DNA of 64,000 nt from Phycisphaerae bacterium (GTDB lineage Bacteria; Planctomycetota; Phycisphaerae; Phycisphaerales; UBA1924): NCBI GenBank assembly GCA_030429705.1, contig JAUIES010000002.1, forward strand, positions 188,001 through 252,000, read 5' to 3'. Under the pieces are notes generated by a model. It was not told where the DNA came from. It saw only the letters and a list, made by a program, of their open reading frames with translations, and made no database searches. The translations under genes were made by a program, and so were the position numbers. Numbering within the stretch: position 1 is the stretch's first letter; each line of letters opens with the position of its first letter. Positions 7,757-17,328 of this stretch are shown in pieces.

Positions 7757-9445
7757 ATGAAGTTCAGTACAACGCAGATCCTCGTATTCTTTAGTGAACG
7801 CCGAACGCAGCGGAATATCCGTTCGTTGCTGAAGTTTGTCGGTGTGCTGGTGGCGTTGATCGTTTTGTACAGCGTGCTGTTCCACTTCATCATGGCGTAT
7901 GAAGGCCAACGGCACAGTTGGGTGACGGGTTTCTACTGGACCCTCACCGTCATGTCGACGCTCGGCTTTGGCGACATCACTTTTCAGAGTGATCTGGGAC
8001 GCGTGTTTTCGATTCTCGTTTTGGCGACCGGCATCATCATGCTGTTGATCCTGTTGCCGTTCACCATCATTCAGTTTTTCTACGCCCCGTGGGTCGAGGC
8101 GCAGACGGCTGCACGAACCCCGCGACAGATCGGATCAGACACCCGTGGGCATGTGATTCTGACCGGGTATAACCCTGTCACCATGGCGTTGATCAGGAAA
8201 CTTGATCAAGCGGGTATCAAATATGTCCTTCTGGTGGCCGATTTCGAGCAGGCATCCACGCACCATGACATGGGTCTGTCTGTCATGTTCGGTCCGCTGG
8301 ATAGCCCCGAGACCTACCGCCTCGCTCAAGCCGAGCACGCGGGGCTGGTGGCAACAACCGAAGAAGATGTGATCAATACCAATGTCGCGTTCCTCGTTCG
8401 CCGTGTTTCGCCAGATGTCCCGATTGTGGCGACTGCGACGAGTGAGACCGCGGCCGCCATTCTCAAACACGCGGGTGCGACGCGGGTTCTGCAACTCGGA
8501 GCCATGATGGGTCGGTCGCTTGCCCGGTGCATGGTGGGGGGCGATGCCATAACGCATGTGGTCGGCAAACTCGACGAACTGTTGATCGCTGAAGCCAACA
8601 CCAATCGCACGCCCTTGGTTGGCAAAACGCTCGCTGAAAACCGGATGAGCGAACTTGGTGTGAGTGTCATCGGGCTCTGGCAGCGCGGCGAATACCAACC
8701 AGCAACGCCGGATGCCGTGGTGGGGGAGCACACGATTCTTGTGCTTGCAGGGTCTGCCGAACAGTTCGCCAATTATGACGAAGCGTTTGTCATTTACAAT
8801 GTGTCGACCAAACCAGTGTTGATCATCGGCGGCGGACGCGTTGGGTCAGCGGCCGCCCGGGCGCTCTCCGAACGCAGCGTGGATTGGCGAATAATCGACA
8901 TCGATCCAGAACAAGTGCCCACCGGTGAGCGCGGCATCGTCGGCGATGCACGCGATCCGAATGTGCTCAAGCGGGCGGGGATTGAAGATACCCCCGCGGT
9001 CCTTATCACCACACACGACGACAGCGTCAATATATACCTGACAATCTATTGTCGATCATTGCGTGACGATCTGCAGATCGTGAGTCGTGCGACTCTGGAA
9101 CAGAACACCGAAACGCTGCACAGCGCGGGTGCCGACTTCGTGCATTCGTATGCTTCGATGGGTTCGTCAGGGGTCTTGAATCCAATCCTCGGCGACCGCA
9201 TCGCGACCGTCACCGAGGGTTTCGATATTTTCCGGATCAGCGTGCCTCTGTCACTGGATGGCAAGTCGCTCGTCGAGTGTGGCGTCCGCGAGAAAACCGG
9301 TTGCACAATCGTGGCTGTTCGCAACGAGGACGGCTCGATCGACATTAACCCGCCAGCGGGAAGCCGACTTGTTGCCGGTCGAGAAATGGTACTGGCCGGT
9401 ACTGGTGAGTCAGAGGTCAAGTTCAAAGAAGCGTTCGGCGAATAA
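7757..9445 (+). CDS. Potassium channel protein with two RCK (TrkA-N/TrkA-C) modules
   Basis: A protein of 562 residues. Two transmembrane helices (about 26-47 and 84-108) flank a pore loop with the selectivity filter TLGFGD (residues 68-73; TVGYGD-type). The cytoplasmic part contains a first Rossmann RCK domain starting at [15 protein letters not shown], a TrkA-C-like domain, a second RCK starting at [19 protein letters not shown] (a canonical GxGxxG nucleotide-binding loop) and a second TrkA-C domain. The first RCK lacks an intact GxGxxG (GYNPVT), so ligand binding there is probably altered. The double RCK on one chain resembles GsuK/BK-type channels. It acts in the inner membrane as a gated K+ pathway. 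It is a single gene, convergent with the SDR gene. Confidence 0.92.
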   Translation: MKFSTTQILVFFSERRTQRNIRSLLKFVGVLVALIVLYSVLFHFIMAYEGQRHSWVTGFYWTLTVMSTLGFGDITFQSDLGRVFSILVLATGIIMLLILLPFTIIQFFYAPWVEAQTAARTPRQIGSDTRGHVILTGYNPVTMALIRKLDQAGIKYVLLVADFEQASTHHDMGLSVMFGPLDSPETYRLAQAEHAGLVATTEEDVINTNVAFLVRRVSPDVPIVATATSETAAAILKHAGATRVLQLGAMMGRSLARCMVGGDAITHVVGKLDELLIAEANTNRTPLVGKTLAENRMSELGVSVIGLWQRGEYQPATPDAVVGEHTILVLAGSAEQFANYDEAFVIYNVSTKPVLIIGGGRVGSAAARALSERSVDWRIIDIDPEQVPTGERGIVGDARDPNVLKRAGIEDTPAVLITTHDDSVNIYLTIYCRSLRDDLQIVSRATLEQNTETLHSAGADFVHSYASMGSSGVLNPILGDRIATVTEGFDIFRISVPLSLDGKSLVECGVREKTGCTIVAVRNEDGSIDINPPAGSRLVAGREMVLAGTGESEVKFKEAFGE

Positions 9446-9460
9446 TGACGCTGCCCGCTG

Positions 9461-10270
9461 TCACTTTTTCGGCGTCGCACCTGACCCGGCGAGCAGGCCG
9501 CCGTCAATGTTGAACTCGGCACCTGTGCAATACAGACTTTCGCCGGTAGCCAGATACAGCGCCAGGGCCGCCACTTCGGACGGTTCTGCGAAGCGCCGCA
9601 GCGGTGTGTCGGCGCAGAATTCGGCGATGCGCTGTTGGCGGTCATCGCCAGTGCCAAGCAATGGCTCCCACATCGGGGTCATCACTGCAGCCGGTTGAAT
9701 GACATTGCAACGAATCGTCAGGCCTTCTTCGGCGCAATAGAGGGCGACCGATTTCGTGTGATTGCGCACGCCCGACTTGCTCGATGCGTAAGCCGATGCG
9801 CGCGGAATCCCAACAACGCCAGACCTCGACCCAAGATTGATGATGGAGCCCGTTCCAGATTGTCGCATGAGGCGAATCGCATACTTGCAGCCAAGAAAGA
9901 CACCATCCAGGTTCGTCGCATGTACGCGTCGCCACTCTTCGAGATCGAGATGTTCCGGGTCATGAGGCTGCGGTTGCTCGCTGTCGAATCCCGTGATGCC
10001 TGCGTTGTTCACGAGCACATCGAGCTGGCCGTAGCGGTCTTCAATCATCGCCATGGCTTGTTGCCAATCGGCTTCTTCTCGCACATCAAGGTGTTGGTAT
10101 GTGCTGTTTTCACCAATGGCGTTCGCAACTGACTCGCCACGATCGTCATCCAGGTCACTGACGATAACTTTGGCTCCTTCGTTCGCGAACGCTTGTGCAA
10201 TCGCTGCTCCTATGCCGCGGCCTGCGCCCGTGATCAATGCGACCTTGTTCTTGAGCCGGGGTTCGGGCAT
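9461..10270 (-). CDS. Short-chain dehydrogenase/reductase (SDR) family oxidoreductase
   Basis: A classical SDR of 269 residues. The cofactor loop TGAGRGIG is at residues 14-21, D39 at the end of strand 2 favours NAD+, and NNAG is at 88-91. The catalytic Ser148 (in INLGSRSG), Tyr161 and Lys165 (YASSK) are all present. The C-terminus contains [10 protein letters not shown], the usual substrate-loop end. The substrate is not predictable; close SDR relatives act on sugars, 3-oxoacyl or hydroxysteroid-like compounds. The ATG at 10270 is preferred over an upstream start at 10309 because the Rossmann strand then begins at the usual distance. It is convergent with the potassium channel gene, only 15 bases between stops. 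Confidence 0.9.
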   Translation of the reverse strand: MPEPRLKNKVALITGAGRGIGAAIAQAFANEGAKVIVSDLDDDRGESVANAIGENSTYQHLDVREEADWQQAMAMIEDRYGQLDVLVNNAGITGFDSEQPQPHDPEHLDLEEWRRVHATNLDGVFLGCKYAIRLMRQSGTGSIINLGSRSGVVGIPRASAYASSKSGVRNHTKSVALYCAEEGLTIRCNVIQPAAVMTPMWEPLLGTGDDRQQRIAEFCADTPLRRFAEPSEVAALALYLATGESLYCTGAEFNIDGGLLAGSGATPKK

Positions 10271-10399
10271 GTCTTTGACTCCAATGCGATCGGTTACCTG
10301 ACACAGCATGAAAGCTGCTCGACATAATCTGACAATAACAGGTTGCGGTCAGTTTATCTTGAACATGCACGCAGCGGATGATTGAGTGATTCATCGGGT

Positions 10400-11971
10400 T
10401 CAGGTGGGGGCACCGTTCGATTCGGCAATGCGCCGCATGCGAATGCCATCGAAGCCAGTTCCGTAATAGTCGCGCAGCGTCCTGATCGGCGTGAACCCGG
10501 CGGACTGGTACAGCCCGAGTGCCGCGATATTGGCTGCGCGAACTTCGAGGTAGACCCGTCGTACGCCTTCGGCCTCGAGCGCGGCGAGCGACCAATTCAG
10601 GAGTTGTCGCCCGAGCCCCTGCCCGGCGAACTCAGGTTTGACCGCGACGCTATAGACTCGGCCCGAGCGTGACCTCAGGTGGCTTCGGATGAGATTGACG
10701 CACCATCCTGCGGGGGCGCCATCGACGACCGCAAGCCCGACCCGGGCTCTTGGGTTGCTGATCAGGCGCCGGATCTGGCTTTGATTGAACGCGTCGCCGG
10801 CGTTGTCGAAAGCAACCGCTTCGATGTCCACAATTGCTGCGGTGTCGGCGAGCGTCGCCAGCCGAACGCGAGCTCTGGTGACCGATTCCGCTTCAACCAG
10901 GCGACTGTTGCGGCGACGGTGCGTGAGCGTACGAATCACCGAGCGATCGGGTGTCTGTTGGTCGCTGGCAGCTGCGCGTGTGATGACCGATTTACCAAGC
11001 ATGCGCGTCGGTCGATAACTCTCTTTTGTGTATCGGAGTGTTGCGATCCCCCAGTCATCGCCCGCGTTGATCTCGGTCGCGTTTTCAAAGGCCGATTCAC
11101 AGAACGCGCTATAGATAAACTGCGGTGCGCCATTGACACCCGGTGCAGTTTTCTCAACGCTGACCACACCCATGGTTTCGCTGAGTTGTTCACCGATCGT
11201 AAAGCCCACCAGCGTTCCGCCGACAAACAGTGCCATGGATTTCAGCCCGAGCGGCTCGATCAGTTCGAGATACCGCCGCGTGCAGCGTTCGTCACGCTCG
11301 CGCAGGACATCCACCCCGAGCAGCATTTCGTTGGCTTCGCCCTCGTGTTTGACATCGGCTGCCCGTCGCCAACTTGCGAGGAGCGAGATGCACGCTGGTA
11401 CACACGCTGGGGTGATCGGTCCCATCGTGATGTCGGTGTTCTCTCGCAAGAATCGGCTGCGCAGTTTGCGTTTGTTCTTGAGATCGCCACCGGCCAGGGC
11501 GACCAGTTCGGCTCGGTCATACACATAATCGCCAGGCATAGGCTCGGCATTCAGGCGGAGACCCGTCGCGTTCAGTATGGGGCCCAGACATTCGGCGGGG
11601 ACATACTCAATCCGCGACCGTTCGACACCCAGCACACCCGCGTTGGCTGCATTCATGATCGAAAAGCAGGCTGAGAGAGCATCGCTCAGACGACCGGTCT
11701 GTGCCGGATCGACCGGCAGGGGGGGTAACATCATGGACAGATCCCCGTCGGCTGCACTGAACACACAGAGGTACCCGTCGAGGACAGCGCGAACAAGGTG
11801 GAGCGGCTCGCTCCAGCACACCGAGGCCGCGAACGAGGTATCAGAGATCGGTTCGGTAAGCGACGAGAAAGCGGCTGCGAACAGATCGGCATCATCCAGC
11901 GTGATCGGCGACAATGCCGGGTCGATGTCAACAGCAGCGAGCGCAGGAAGCGGGTAGGCTGAACTGGTCAT
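10400..11971 (-). CDS. DUF2156 (LPG-synthase C-like) and GNAT acetyltransferase fusion
   Basis: A 523-residue fusion. Residues 1 to about 340 fit DUF2156, related to the C-terminal domain of phosphatidylglycerol lysyltransferases. The diagnostic segment is DYVYDRAELVALAGGDLKNK followed by KLRSRFLREN; later parts are YLELIEPLGLKSMALFVGG and a WGIATLRYTKESYRP end. Residues 370-515 are a complete GNAT of the RimI type, with VYSVAVKPEFAGQGLGRQLL as acetyl-CoA loop and ANIAALGLYQSAGF at the end. No transmembrane helices are present, unlike MprF. Both halves share the GNAT fold, so this is a tandem acyl/aminoacyl-transferase. The substrate is unknown. The ATG at 11971 is chosen over one at 12013. 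Confidence 0.8.
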   Translation of the reverse strand: MTSSAYPLPALAAVDIDPALSPITLDDADLFAAAFSSLTEPISDTSFAASVCWSEPLHLVRAVLDGYLCVFSAADGDLSMMLPPLPVDPAQTGRLSDALSACFSIMNAANAGVLGVERSRIEYVPAECLGPILNATGLRLNAEPMPGDYVYDRAELVALAGGDLKNKRKLRSRFLRENTDITMGPITPACVPACISLLASWRRAADVKHEGEANEMLLGVDVLRERDERCTRRYLELIEPLGLKSMALFVGGTLVGFTIGEQLSETMGVVSVEKTAPGVNGAPQFIYSAFCESAFENATEINAGDDWGIATLRYTKESYRPTRMLGKSVITRAAASDQQTPDRSVIRTLTHRRRNSRLVEAESVTRARVRLATLADTAAIVDIEAVAFDNAGDAFNQSQIRRLISNPRARVGLAVVDGAPAGWCVNLIRSHLRSRSGRVYSVAVKPEFAGQGLGRQLLNWSLAALEAEGVRRVYLEVRAANIAALGLYQSAGFTPIRTLRDYYGTGFDGIRMRRIAESNGAPT

Positions 11972-12438
11972 GGCGAAACGGAATCCCCACAAGGCGGACG
12001 CGGGTGGGCGCACAATGGATGCTCACACCCGCCTTGCCCGGCGGACGATGCAACATCGGCGCAATCATGCACAGGTCAAGCCGTTTGTCAAGCGGCGTTC
12101 TGATTTGTCCCGGCCCGTCGGTCGGTGGTGGCACCAGGCCGTTCACCAAGTGTGCCAAGGCATGCGAGTCATCGAGTCGGCCGAGCGAATGGTCCAGATG
12201 CTGAAAAGCCACGACTGAGACTCTCACGAGTTCACGACAGTCCGAAGGTCAAACTCGCACGACTCGAAGACTCGCTGTGCGTGCCACACGAAACGGGCTC
12301 GACCGGGCCACCCGCCCATCAATCGACTGCCGGAAAAATATCGATCACTGGTGAGAGATTCGGACGCTAGGCGCAGAGCACTGGCGAGAGGAGCATGCCC
12401 GCGGATGCGGACGCTTTGCATCCTCGAGGAGAATTCGA
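11972..12438. other. Intergenic region without recognisable genes
   Basis: The divergent gap between the DUF2156-GNAT gene and the CPBP protease gene. Several open frames cross it but none has a start signal or a recognisable domain. A GCGGGTG/CACCCGC pair around 12000-12033 could form a loose hairpin with a large loop; no T-run follows. Confidence 0.55.
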
Positions 12439-13365
12439 ATGACTGCGATCCAGAATGGACCGACGGCATCTGACCAAGAGACCGCCACCTGCACGACAAC
12501 TGCGGTGAAGCCACGAATCTGGCCTTCCATCATGGCAATGCCCACTGCGTTGGTGGCAGCCGTGACTTTCTCGGGGATCGTCAGTACGGCAGCCGTGATT
12601 TTTTTCCCTGGCAACCACTTCGCGGTTCGTGCCGACGGTACCTCGACGGCCCCGCTCATGATACTGTCGATCGTGGCGATGCAAGTGGGGATGTTGCTGT
12701 GCGTGTTCTCGTTTGCGTGCCGATCGAATGAGCCGATATCACGACGGCTCAGCGCGGCCCGTCCGAACATGCGTTCGAAGGACCTCGCGGTTGTAGTGAT
12801 GGCAACGCTTGGTATCGCATCGATGAGCAGCTTGCTGCTCGCAAACACGACCGATGAGTTGTCTCCGCATCTGGTCAGCCTGACTGAGTTCATCGGTGCC
12901 CAGCGCGGGCTTGCGTTGGTCTGTACAGTGCTCTCGGTCGGCCTGCTACCGGGGCTCTGCGAGGAGTTGCTGTTCCGAGGGTACATTCAGACGCGGCTGG
13001 TGAAGAGGCTTGGCCCATTGAGTGGCATCATTCTCGCGGCATCGCTCTTCGCGATCATGCACATCGACCCTCAGCACATGGTGGTGGCGTTCATACTCGG
13101 GCTCTGGTGCGGCGTTGTGGTGTGGCGAACGGGCTCGGTCTGGAGCGGTGTTGCCTGTCATGCACTCAATAACACTTGGGGCGTACTCGCAACGGTTCTC
13201 CTTCCCATGTCGGTCGGAGCGTCCGAGAGCGATGGGTTCAACCCGTGGATTGCGGCTGTGCAGAGTGTGCTGCTCTTGATTCTGGTGTTCGCAATCGTGA
13301 TCCTCGTGCGGAGTGGCTTGTCCAAGACACTGACGACCTCGCCGACGAGCCTCGCGACAGTCTGA
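12439..13365 (+). CDS. CPBP family intramembrane metalloprotease (CAAX/Rce1-like)
   Basis: A protein of 308 residues with about seven or eight transmembrane helices. The three CPBP (Abi) motifs are present: EELLFRGYIQTRL (EExxxR), FAIMHIDPQH (FxxxH) and WSGVACHALNNTWG (HxxN). These residues form the glutamate/histidine active site of the Rce1/CAAX-protease superfamily, which in bacteria cleaves membrane or exported substrates such as bacteriocins or lipoprotein-like peptides. The substrate here is not known. The ATG at 12439 follows GAGGAGAA. The gene ends shortly before a bidirectional terminator that separates it from thiC. Confidence 0.88.
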   Translation: MTAIQNGPTASDQETATCTTTAVKPRIWPSIMAMPTALVAAVTFSGIVSTAAVIFFPGNHFAVRADGTSTAPLMILSIVAMQVGMLLCVFSFACRSNEPISRRLSAARPNMRSKDLAVVVMATLGIASMSSLLLANTTDELSPHLVSLTEFIGAQRGLALVCTVLSVGLLPGLCEELLFRGYIQTRLVKRLGPLSGIILAASLFAIMHIDPQHMVVAFILGLWCGVVVWRTGSVWSGVACHALNNTWGVLATVLLPMSVGASESDGFNPWIAAVQSVLLLILVFAIVILVRSGLSKTLTTSPTSLATV

Positions 13366-13477
13366 TCATGCTCGCGCCGCTCACAACGTGAGTGTGCCAC
13401 CCGCCGCTGTGCGTGCTAAACAACAGAAAAGACGCACACGGGCCACCCGCCGAAACAACCGCTTGAAATACCCAAAG

Positions 13478-13506
13478 CCCCGGGCCAGTGTGCCCGGAGT
13501 TTTTCA
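13478..13506. terminator. Bidirectional terminator between CPBP gene and thiC
   Basis: A CCGGGC/GCCCGG stem (13480-13485 with 13492-13497) with a 6-base loop is followed on the plus strand by AGTTTTTC; on the minus strand GGGGCTTTGGG follows, a weaker tail. It sits between convergent genes, 115 bases after the protease stop and 41 before the thiC stop. Confidence 0.7.
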
Positions 13507-13546
13507 TTTGTGCGTGTGTAGCGGCGCGTTCATCTATGACCGCACA

Positions 13547-15592
13547 TCAAACCTGTTGCACACGCTTGGCAGTCTCGGCATCATCCACAAAGTCTGAGTG
13601 GCACGCCGCCTTGCCGTCGTCTTTGACTTCGACCTTGCCCTTCACCTTGGCGGCGAGTTTGTGGATCTCCTCCGGGCTCAGGTAGCCGCGTTGTTCGAGG
13701 ATGGTCTGCTGCTCGGGAGTCAGCGCATCTGATTGGATCGGAGCCCCCGCCTTACCGCCGGCACCGATGCGCACAAACCCGTCGGCCTTACCCGACTGGA
13801 ACTCCTGGATCTCCTTGCTGATGCGGACGGAGCACCAGTCGTGGCCGCACATGGCGCAGAAGTCGGTATCGACATCGAGATCTTCGTCGTGGTACGCGCG
13901 GGCGGTGTCGGTATCGAAGGCGAGATCGAAGTGCTGCTGCCAGTTGAGAGCCGCGCGGGCCTTGGTCAGTGCGTCGTCCCAGTCGCGCGTGCCTGGGATG
14001 CCGAGCGCGACATCGGCTGCGTGGGCAGCAATGGTGTACGCGATACACCCTTCCTTCACATCGCCCTTCTTCGGGAGACCGAGGTGCTCTTTTGGCGTGA
14101 CATAACACAGCATGCTCGCGCCGTGATACGCGATGCTGGTCGCGCCGATGCAACTGGTGATGTGGTCGTAGCCGGGGAAGACATCGGTCACCAGCGGCCC
14201 GAGGACATAGAACGGAGCCCCGTGGCAGAGCGTCCGCTGAAGTTTGGCGTTATATTCGATCTGGTCGAACGGCACATGGCCCGGCCCTTCGACCATGACC
14301 TGCACGCCGCGCCTCCAGGCACGCTCGGTGAGTTCGCCGATGGTTTGCAGTTCGGCCAGTTGGGCGAGGTCAGTCGCGTCTGCAAGTCCGCCGGGGCGGA
14401 GGCCGTCACCGATGCTGAACGACACATCGTACTTGCGCATCAGGTCGCAGATCTCTTCCCACATGGAGTACATCGGGTTCTCAGCATCGTGGACGAGCAT
14501 CCACTTGGCGAGCAGCGAGCCCCCCCGGCTGACGATACCGATGAGGCGGTCTTTGACGAATGGCAGGTGGGCCTTGCGCACGCCCGCATGGATCGTGAAG
14601 TAATCGACACCCTGCTTGGCCTGATGTTCGAGTGTTTCCAGGATCATCTCGCGGTTGAGGTCTTCGATCTTTTTGCCGATGATCATCGAGTAGATCGGCA
14701 CGGTGCCGATCGGGACGGTGGCGTTGCGGATGATCGCGGTGCGGGTCGCATCGAGGTCGCCGCCGGTCGAAAGATCCATCACGGTGTGGGCGCCCCAGTG
14801 CTCGGCCCATTGCAGTTTTTCGACCTCTTCGTCGGTGCTGCTGCTGACGGGGCTCGCGCCCATGTTGGCGTTGACCTTGGTGCGGCTCGCACGGCCGATG
14901 CACATCGGGTCGAGTTGGTGCCCGAGGTGGATGATGTTCGCAGGAATGATCATGCGACCCGCCGCAATCTCGTCGCGGACCTGAGCAGCGGTCAGATGCG
15001 GCTCACGCTCGGCGACGCGGACCATCTCGGGCGTGATGACACCCAGGCGGGCGTGCTCGAGTTGTGTGGTGGGGGTGAAGCCGGTGGGGTATGAGACGCA
15101 GCGGGTTGTGCCGCGTGCGTCGGTGAAGGTGACGGATTCGTGCGCGCCGCACGGTGAAGATGCACAGGTGCGGTCCGCGGCTTCACGATCGAGCACTTCG
15201 ACCGACCAGTCGTCGGGCAGGAAGTCCCACGCGGTCTTGTCTGATGGCTCGGGCATGCCAGGGGTGTCGGGGCTTGCGAACATCCGCGGGCCACCGATAT
15301 CGGCTGCGAGTGCGAACGAGCCGGGCGTGGTGACGGTGGTCTCTGTGCCGGGGTTGAACGCACCGTGGACGGGCAGAGCGAATGCTGCGTCTGGTGTTGC
15401 GGGTCCGGCTTGTGTCACGGTGAACTTGGCCCGCAGATCGGCGGCCGAGCGCAGCGTCGTGGTGTCGCGTAGCGCTTCGGTCGCGTGGTCAGCGGCTTTG
15501 GCGGCAGGCGAACCGGCAGCCAGATGGTCTGGGTTGGTGGTGGGGTATGAAGTGCCGTTGGTGCTGCCGTTGGTGTCGTTCTTCTGAATCAT
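13547..15592 (-). CDS. thiC: Phosphomethylpyrimidine synthase ThiC
   Basis: A radical-SAM enzyme of 681 residues converting 5-aminoimidazole ribotide to hydroxymethylpyrimidine phosphate in thiamine biosynthesis. The C-terminal CAMCGHDWC (CX2CX4C) binds the [4Fe-4S] cluster. Other invariant segments are NANMGASPVSS, ALYNHxx-equivalent VDYFTIHAGV, SFSIGDGLRPG and MVEGPGHVPFDQI. The first 80-100 residues form a polar linker and N-terminal domain. The last 60 residues after the cluster are a tail that includes a Lys-rich segment. The ATG at 15592 lies a few bases after a TPP riboswitch, which fixes the start. It is a single gene with no other thi gene in view. Confidence 0.97.
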   Translation of the reverse strand: MIQKNDTNGSTNGTSYPTTNPDHLAAGSPAAKAADHATEALRDTTTLRSAADLRAKFTVTQAGPATPDAAFALPVHGAFNPGTETTVTTPGSFALAADIGGPRMFASPDTPGMPEPSDKTAWDFLPDDWSVEVLDREAADRTCASSPCGAHESVTFTDARGTTRCVSYPTGFTPTTQLEHARLGVITPEMVRVAEREPHLTAAQVRDEIAAGRMIIPANIIHLGHQLDPMCIGRASRTKVNANMGASPVSSSTDEEVEKLQWAEHWGAHTVMDLSTGGDLDATRTAIIRNATVPIGTVPIYSMIIGKKIEDLNREMILETLEHQAKQGVDYFTIHAGVRKAHLPFVKDRLIGIVSRGGSLLAKWMLVHDAENPMYSMWEEICDLMRKYDVSFSIGDGLRPGGLADATDLAQLAELQTIGELTERAWRRGVQVMVEGPGHVPFDQIEYNAKLQRTLCHGAPFYVLGPLVTDVFPGYDHITSCIGATSIAYHGASMLCYVTPKEHLGLPKKGDVKEGCIAYTIAAHAADVALGIPGTRDWDDALTKARAALNWQQHFDLAFDTDTARAYHDEDLDVDTDFCAMCGHDWCSVRISKEIQEFQSGKADGFVRIGAGGKAGAPIQSDALTPEQQTILEQRGYLSPEEIHKLAAKVKGKVEVKDDGKAACHSDFVDDAETAKRVQQV

Positions 15593-15598
15593 GAGCGT

Positions 15599-15685
15599 CG
15601 CTCCCTCCGCCGGTACAAGCCGGATCAGGTTCAATGGGTGCATCTCAGCCGCCACGACCGATTTCGCAGCGGCGCCCCAGCGTGA
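15599..15685 (-). promoter_or_regulatory. TPP riboswitch (THI element) upstream of thiC
   Basis: On the minus strand the order of conserved boxes is CTGGGGCGCC, GGCTGAGA, CACCC, then TTGAACCTGATC, CGGCTTGTACCGGCGGAGGGA. These are the P1/P2 and pyrimidine-sensing GGCTGAGA element and the P4/P5 pyrophosphate-sensor part of the thi-box. It ends 6 bases before the thiC ATG, so regulation is likely to be translational, by sequestration of the start region when thiamine pyrophosphate is bound. Confidence 0.96.
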
Positions 15686-15942
15686 AGGGACAGTGTAGGG
15701 ATCACGAGCCGGATCGGCAGCCGTCAGCCGCAATGCTCGGCATATGAGATGTTGTCATGACAATGACCCGCTCTCCACAAGGCCTGCGTGGTGATGGACC
15801 CATTGCTCTGTTGGGTCGGTGTCGGCGTCTTCGTACCTGGCCACTGTCTGCCAGCGAGCGTCGTACGCAAAATGGCTGATCGTGTCGCTGATGTTGGGCT
15901 TGTTGAGAACGCCGATGTCGAAGACGACATGAGTGGCACGGG

Positions 15943-16332
15943 TCAGTGCCTGCGGCTGTTCTTTGGTGTGACCATTCGCCCCCCGGCCATCGTCATCGGC
16001 ACCAGCAGGACCAGGAAACTCAGGTGGTACCACACCGGCATGGTGCTCCATGTGCTTGCTTGCACGCCGATACCGGTGAGGAGGAGTAAGGCAGCCAAAA
16101 CGAGGGTCGAGCCGTTTGCTTTGGGTCGTGCGATGACACCGCACGCCAGTCCGCCGACGAGCGAGCACACGATGCTGAGGACGAGGAGGCCTGCCAACGG
16201 ACCGACGCTGTCCACACGCTCGCCCTCGGCCACCGTTGCTGACAGGTCTTTGAACAGGAGTGCCCCCCCGCCAAGCCAGATGACTGTCCAGACGGCATAG
16301 CCGACGATCACTCCACAGATTGCGCGCACCAT
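15943..16332 (-). CDS. Small four-helix membrane protein
   Basis: A protein of 129 residues with about four transmembrane helices (near 5-27, 42-65, 73-90 and 97-118) and a short basic tail. No catalytic motif is visible. The ATG at 16332 follows a strong AAAAGGAGAA site. It is the last gene behind an ArsR regulator and an SRPBCC protein, with a 91-base gap, and probably belongs to the same transcription unit. Similar small membrane proteins commonly follow ArsR/SRPBCC pairs; their role is unknown. Confidence 0.65.
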   Translation of the reverse strand: MVRAICGVIVGYAVWTVIWLGGGALLFKDLSATVAEGERVDSVGPLAGLLVLSIVCSLVGGLACGVIARPKANGSTLVLAALLLLTGIGVQASTWSTMPVWYHLSFLVLLVPMTMAGGRMVTPKNSRRH

Positions 16333-16423
16333 ATGCGTTCTCCTTTTTGGATTGATTCCGCGAATCTCAAAGTTGTATTTGCACGAAATGCCACATCACG
16401 CGATGTGGGTTCACTTCAGACAA

Positions 16424-16963
16424 TCAATCAATCGGCCAATGCTCACTCTTACATTTTTTGGGCGACATCGGTTCCATGAGTTTGAACAGGATGAACAACA
16501 GGCGCGTGCCAAAACTTGGCTTGCCGGTTTCGATGACACTCTTGAGTGTGCCCGCGATCATCACGCCGCCCTGGAGCATTTGCTTGGCAGTCTTGGTGCC
16601 GACGGGCAAGTCGGAGATCGTGAGCGTGAAGTCGACGCCGCCATCGGCCTCGACAAGGTCATACGCCACGACACAGGCCGGATCGTCGTAGTTCGTAAAT
16701 TTGAATGTGTGGACCCAGCGATGGGGGGGATCGATCTCGAGCACCTCACCCACCACGCCGGTGTATTTGCCATTGCGTGTCCGCATCGCGATTTTTGACC
16801 CGGTTTCGAGCGAACGGGTGTGCATCTGCGTGTTGAAAAACGCTGGAATGGGCGAGTCTGTCCGCGTGATTTCATGCCACACCGCGTCAATCGTGCCCTT
16901 GATATGGACTTTGAACATGGCGCGGGTGCCGCCTTCTTTGGTGACAGTGACAGGGCTAGGCAC
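16424..16963 (-). CDS. SRPBCC (AHSA1-like) ligand-binding protein
   Basis: A protein of 179 residues with the START/SRPBCC fold: an opening strand FKVHIKGTIDAVWHEITR, the ETGSKIAMRTRNGKYTGVV hairpin, VLEIDPPHRWVHTFKF (a typical AHSA1 motif), then a long C-terminal helix region. The ligand is unknown. The start is a GTG at 16963 with AAGGAGA 8 bases before it, overlapping the stop of the ArsR gene by 8 bases; an internal ATG at 16918 is a less likely alternative. ArsR-SRPBCC pairs are common in bacteria and usually translationally coupled as here. Confidence 0.85.
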   Translation of the reverse strand: MPSPVTVTKEGGTRAMFKVHIKGTIDAVWHEITRTDSPIPAFFNTQMHTRSLETGSKIAMRTRNGKYTGVVGEVLEIDPPHRWVHTFKFTNYDDPACVVAYDLVEADGGVDFTLTISDLPVGTKTAKQMLQGGVMIAGTLKSVIETGKPSFGTRLLFILFKLMEPMSPKKCKSEHWPID

Positions 16964-17327
16964 GGCGGGTCTCCTTGGCAGCCTCGGCTTGTTCGACGCG
17001 GGCTGCGATGTCGGTGAGGTGGCCCGCCCAGAATGAACTGTACTGGTCGGTCCACCGGTAATAAATCTGCTGTATTGGAACAGCGTTGAAGAACAGTTTT
17101 CGCTCTCGGCCTTCTTTTTTGCTCAGCAGCAACTCGGCCCCTTCGAGTACCGCGAGATGTTTCATCACGGCGATCCGGCTCATAGCGAAATGCGAAGACA
17201 CGGCTTTGACGGTCATACCCGGCGTTTGGACGAGCAGATCGATAATGTGCCGACGAGCAGCATGGGCGAGGGCTGAAAACACAGCGTCGCATCGAGGGTC
17301 AGATGATGTGGACGAGCCAAATACCAT
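16956..17327 (-). CDS. ArsR/SmtB-family winged-helix repressor
   Basis: A protein of 123 residues with a winged helix: DAVFSALAHAARRHIIDLL (helices 1-2), TVKAVSSHFAMSRIAVMKHLAVLEGAELL (recognition helix region) and the wing KEGRERKLFF. The C-terminal YYRWTDQYSSFW helix is typical for ArsR proteins paired with SRPBCC proteins. No metal-binding Cys pair is visible, so a metal is an unlikely inducer. It heads an operon with the SRPBCC and membrane-protein genes. A perfect palindrome overlapping its -10 suggests autorepression. Confidence 0.88.
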   Translation of the reverse strand: MVFGSSTSSDPRCDAVFSALAHAARRHIIDLLVQTPGMTVKAVSSHFAMSRIAVMKHLAVLEGAELLLSKKEGRERKLFFNAVPIQQIYYRWTDQYSSFWAGHLTDIAARVEQAEAAKETRRA

Positions 17328-17328
17328 A

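Noticed and set aside
10679-11674. 331-residue open frame antisense to the DUF2156-GNAT gene
   Set aside because: No start signal, no domain, high Cys and Arg content; it is the shadow of the real gene.
13733-15094. 453-residue open frame antisense to thiC
   Set aside because: It is the complement of a strongly conserved gene; composition (Asp/Val/Gly/Arg/His-rich) is typical of antisense frames in GC-rich DNA.
15755-16168. 137-residue minus-strand frame overlapping the small membrane protein
   Set aside because: Overlaps a better-supported gene in another frame on the same strand; Arg/His-rich composition and no start signal.
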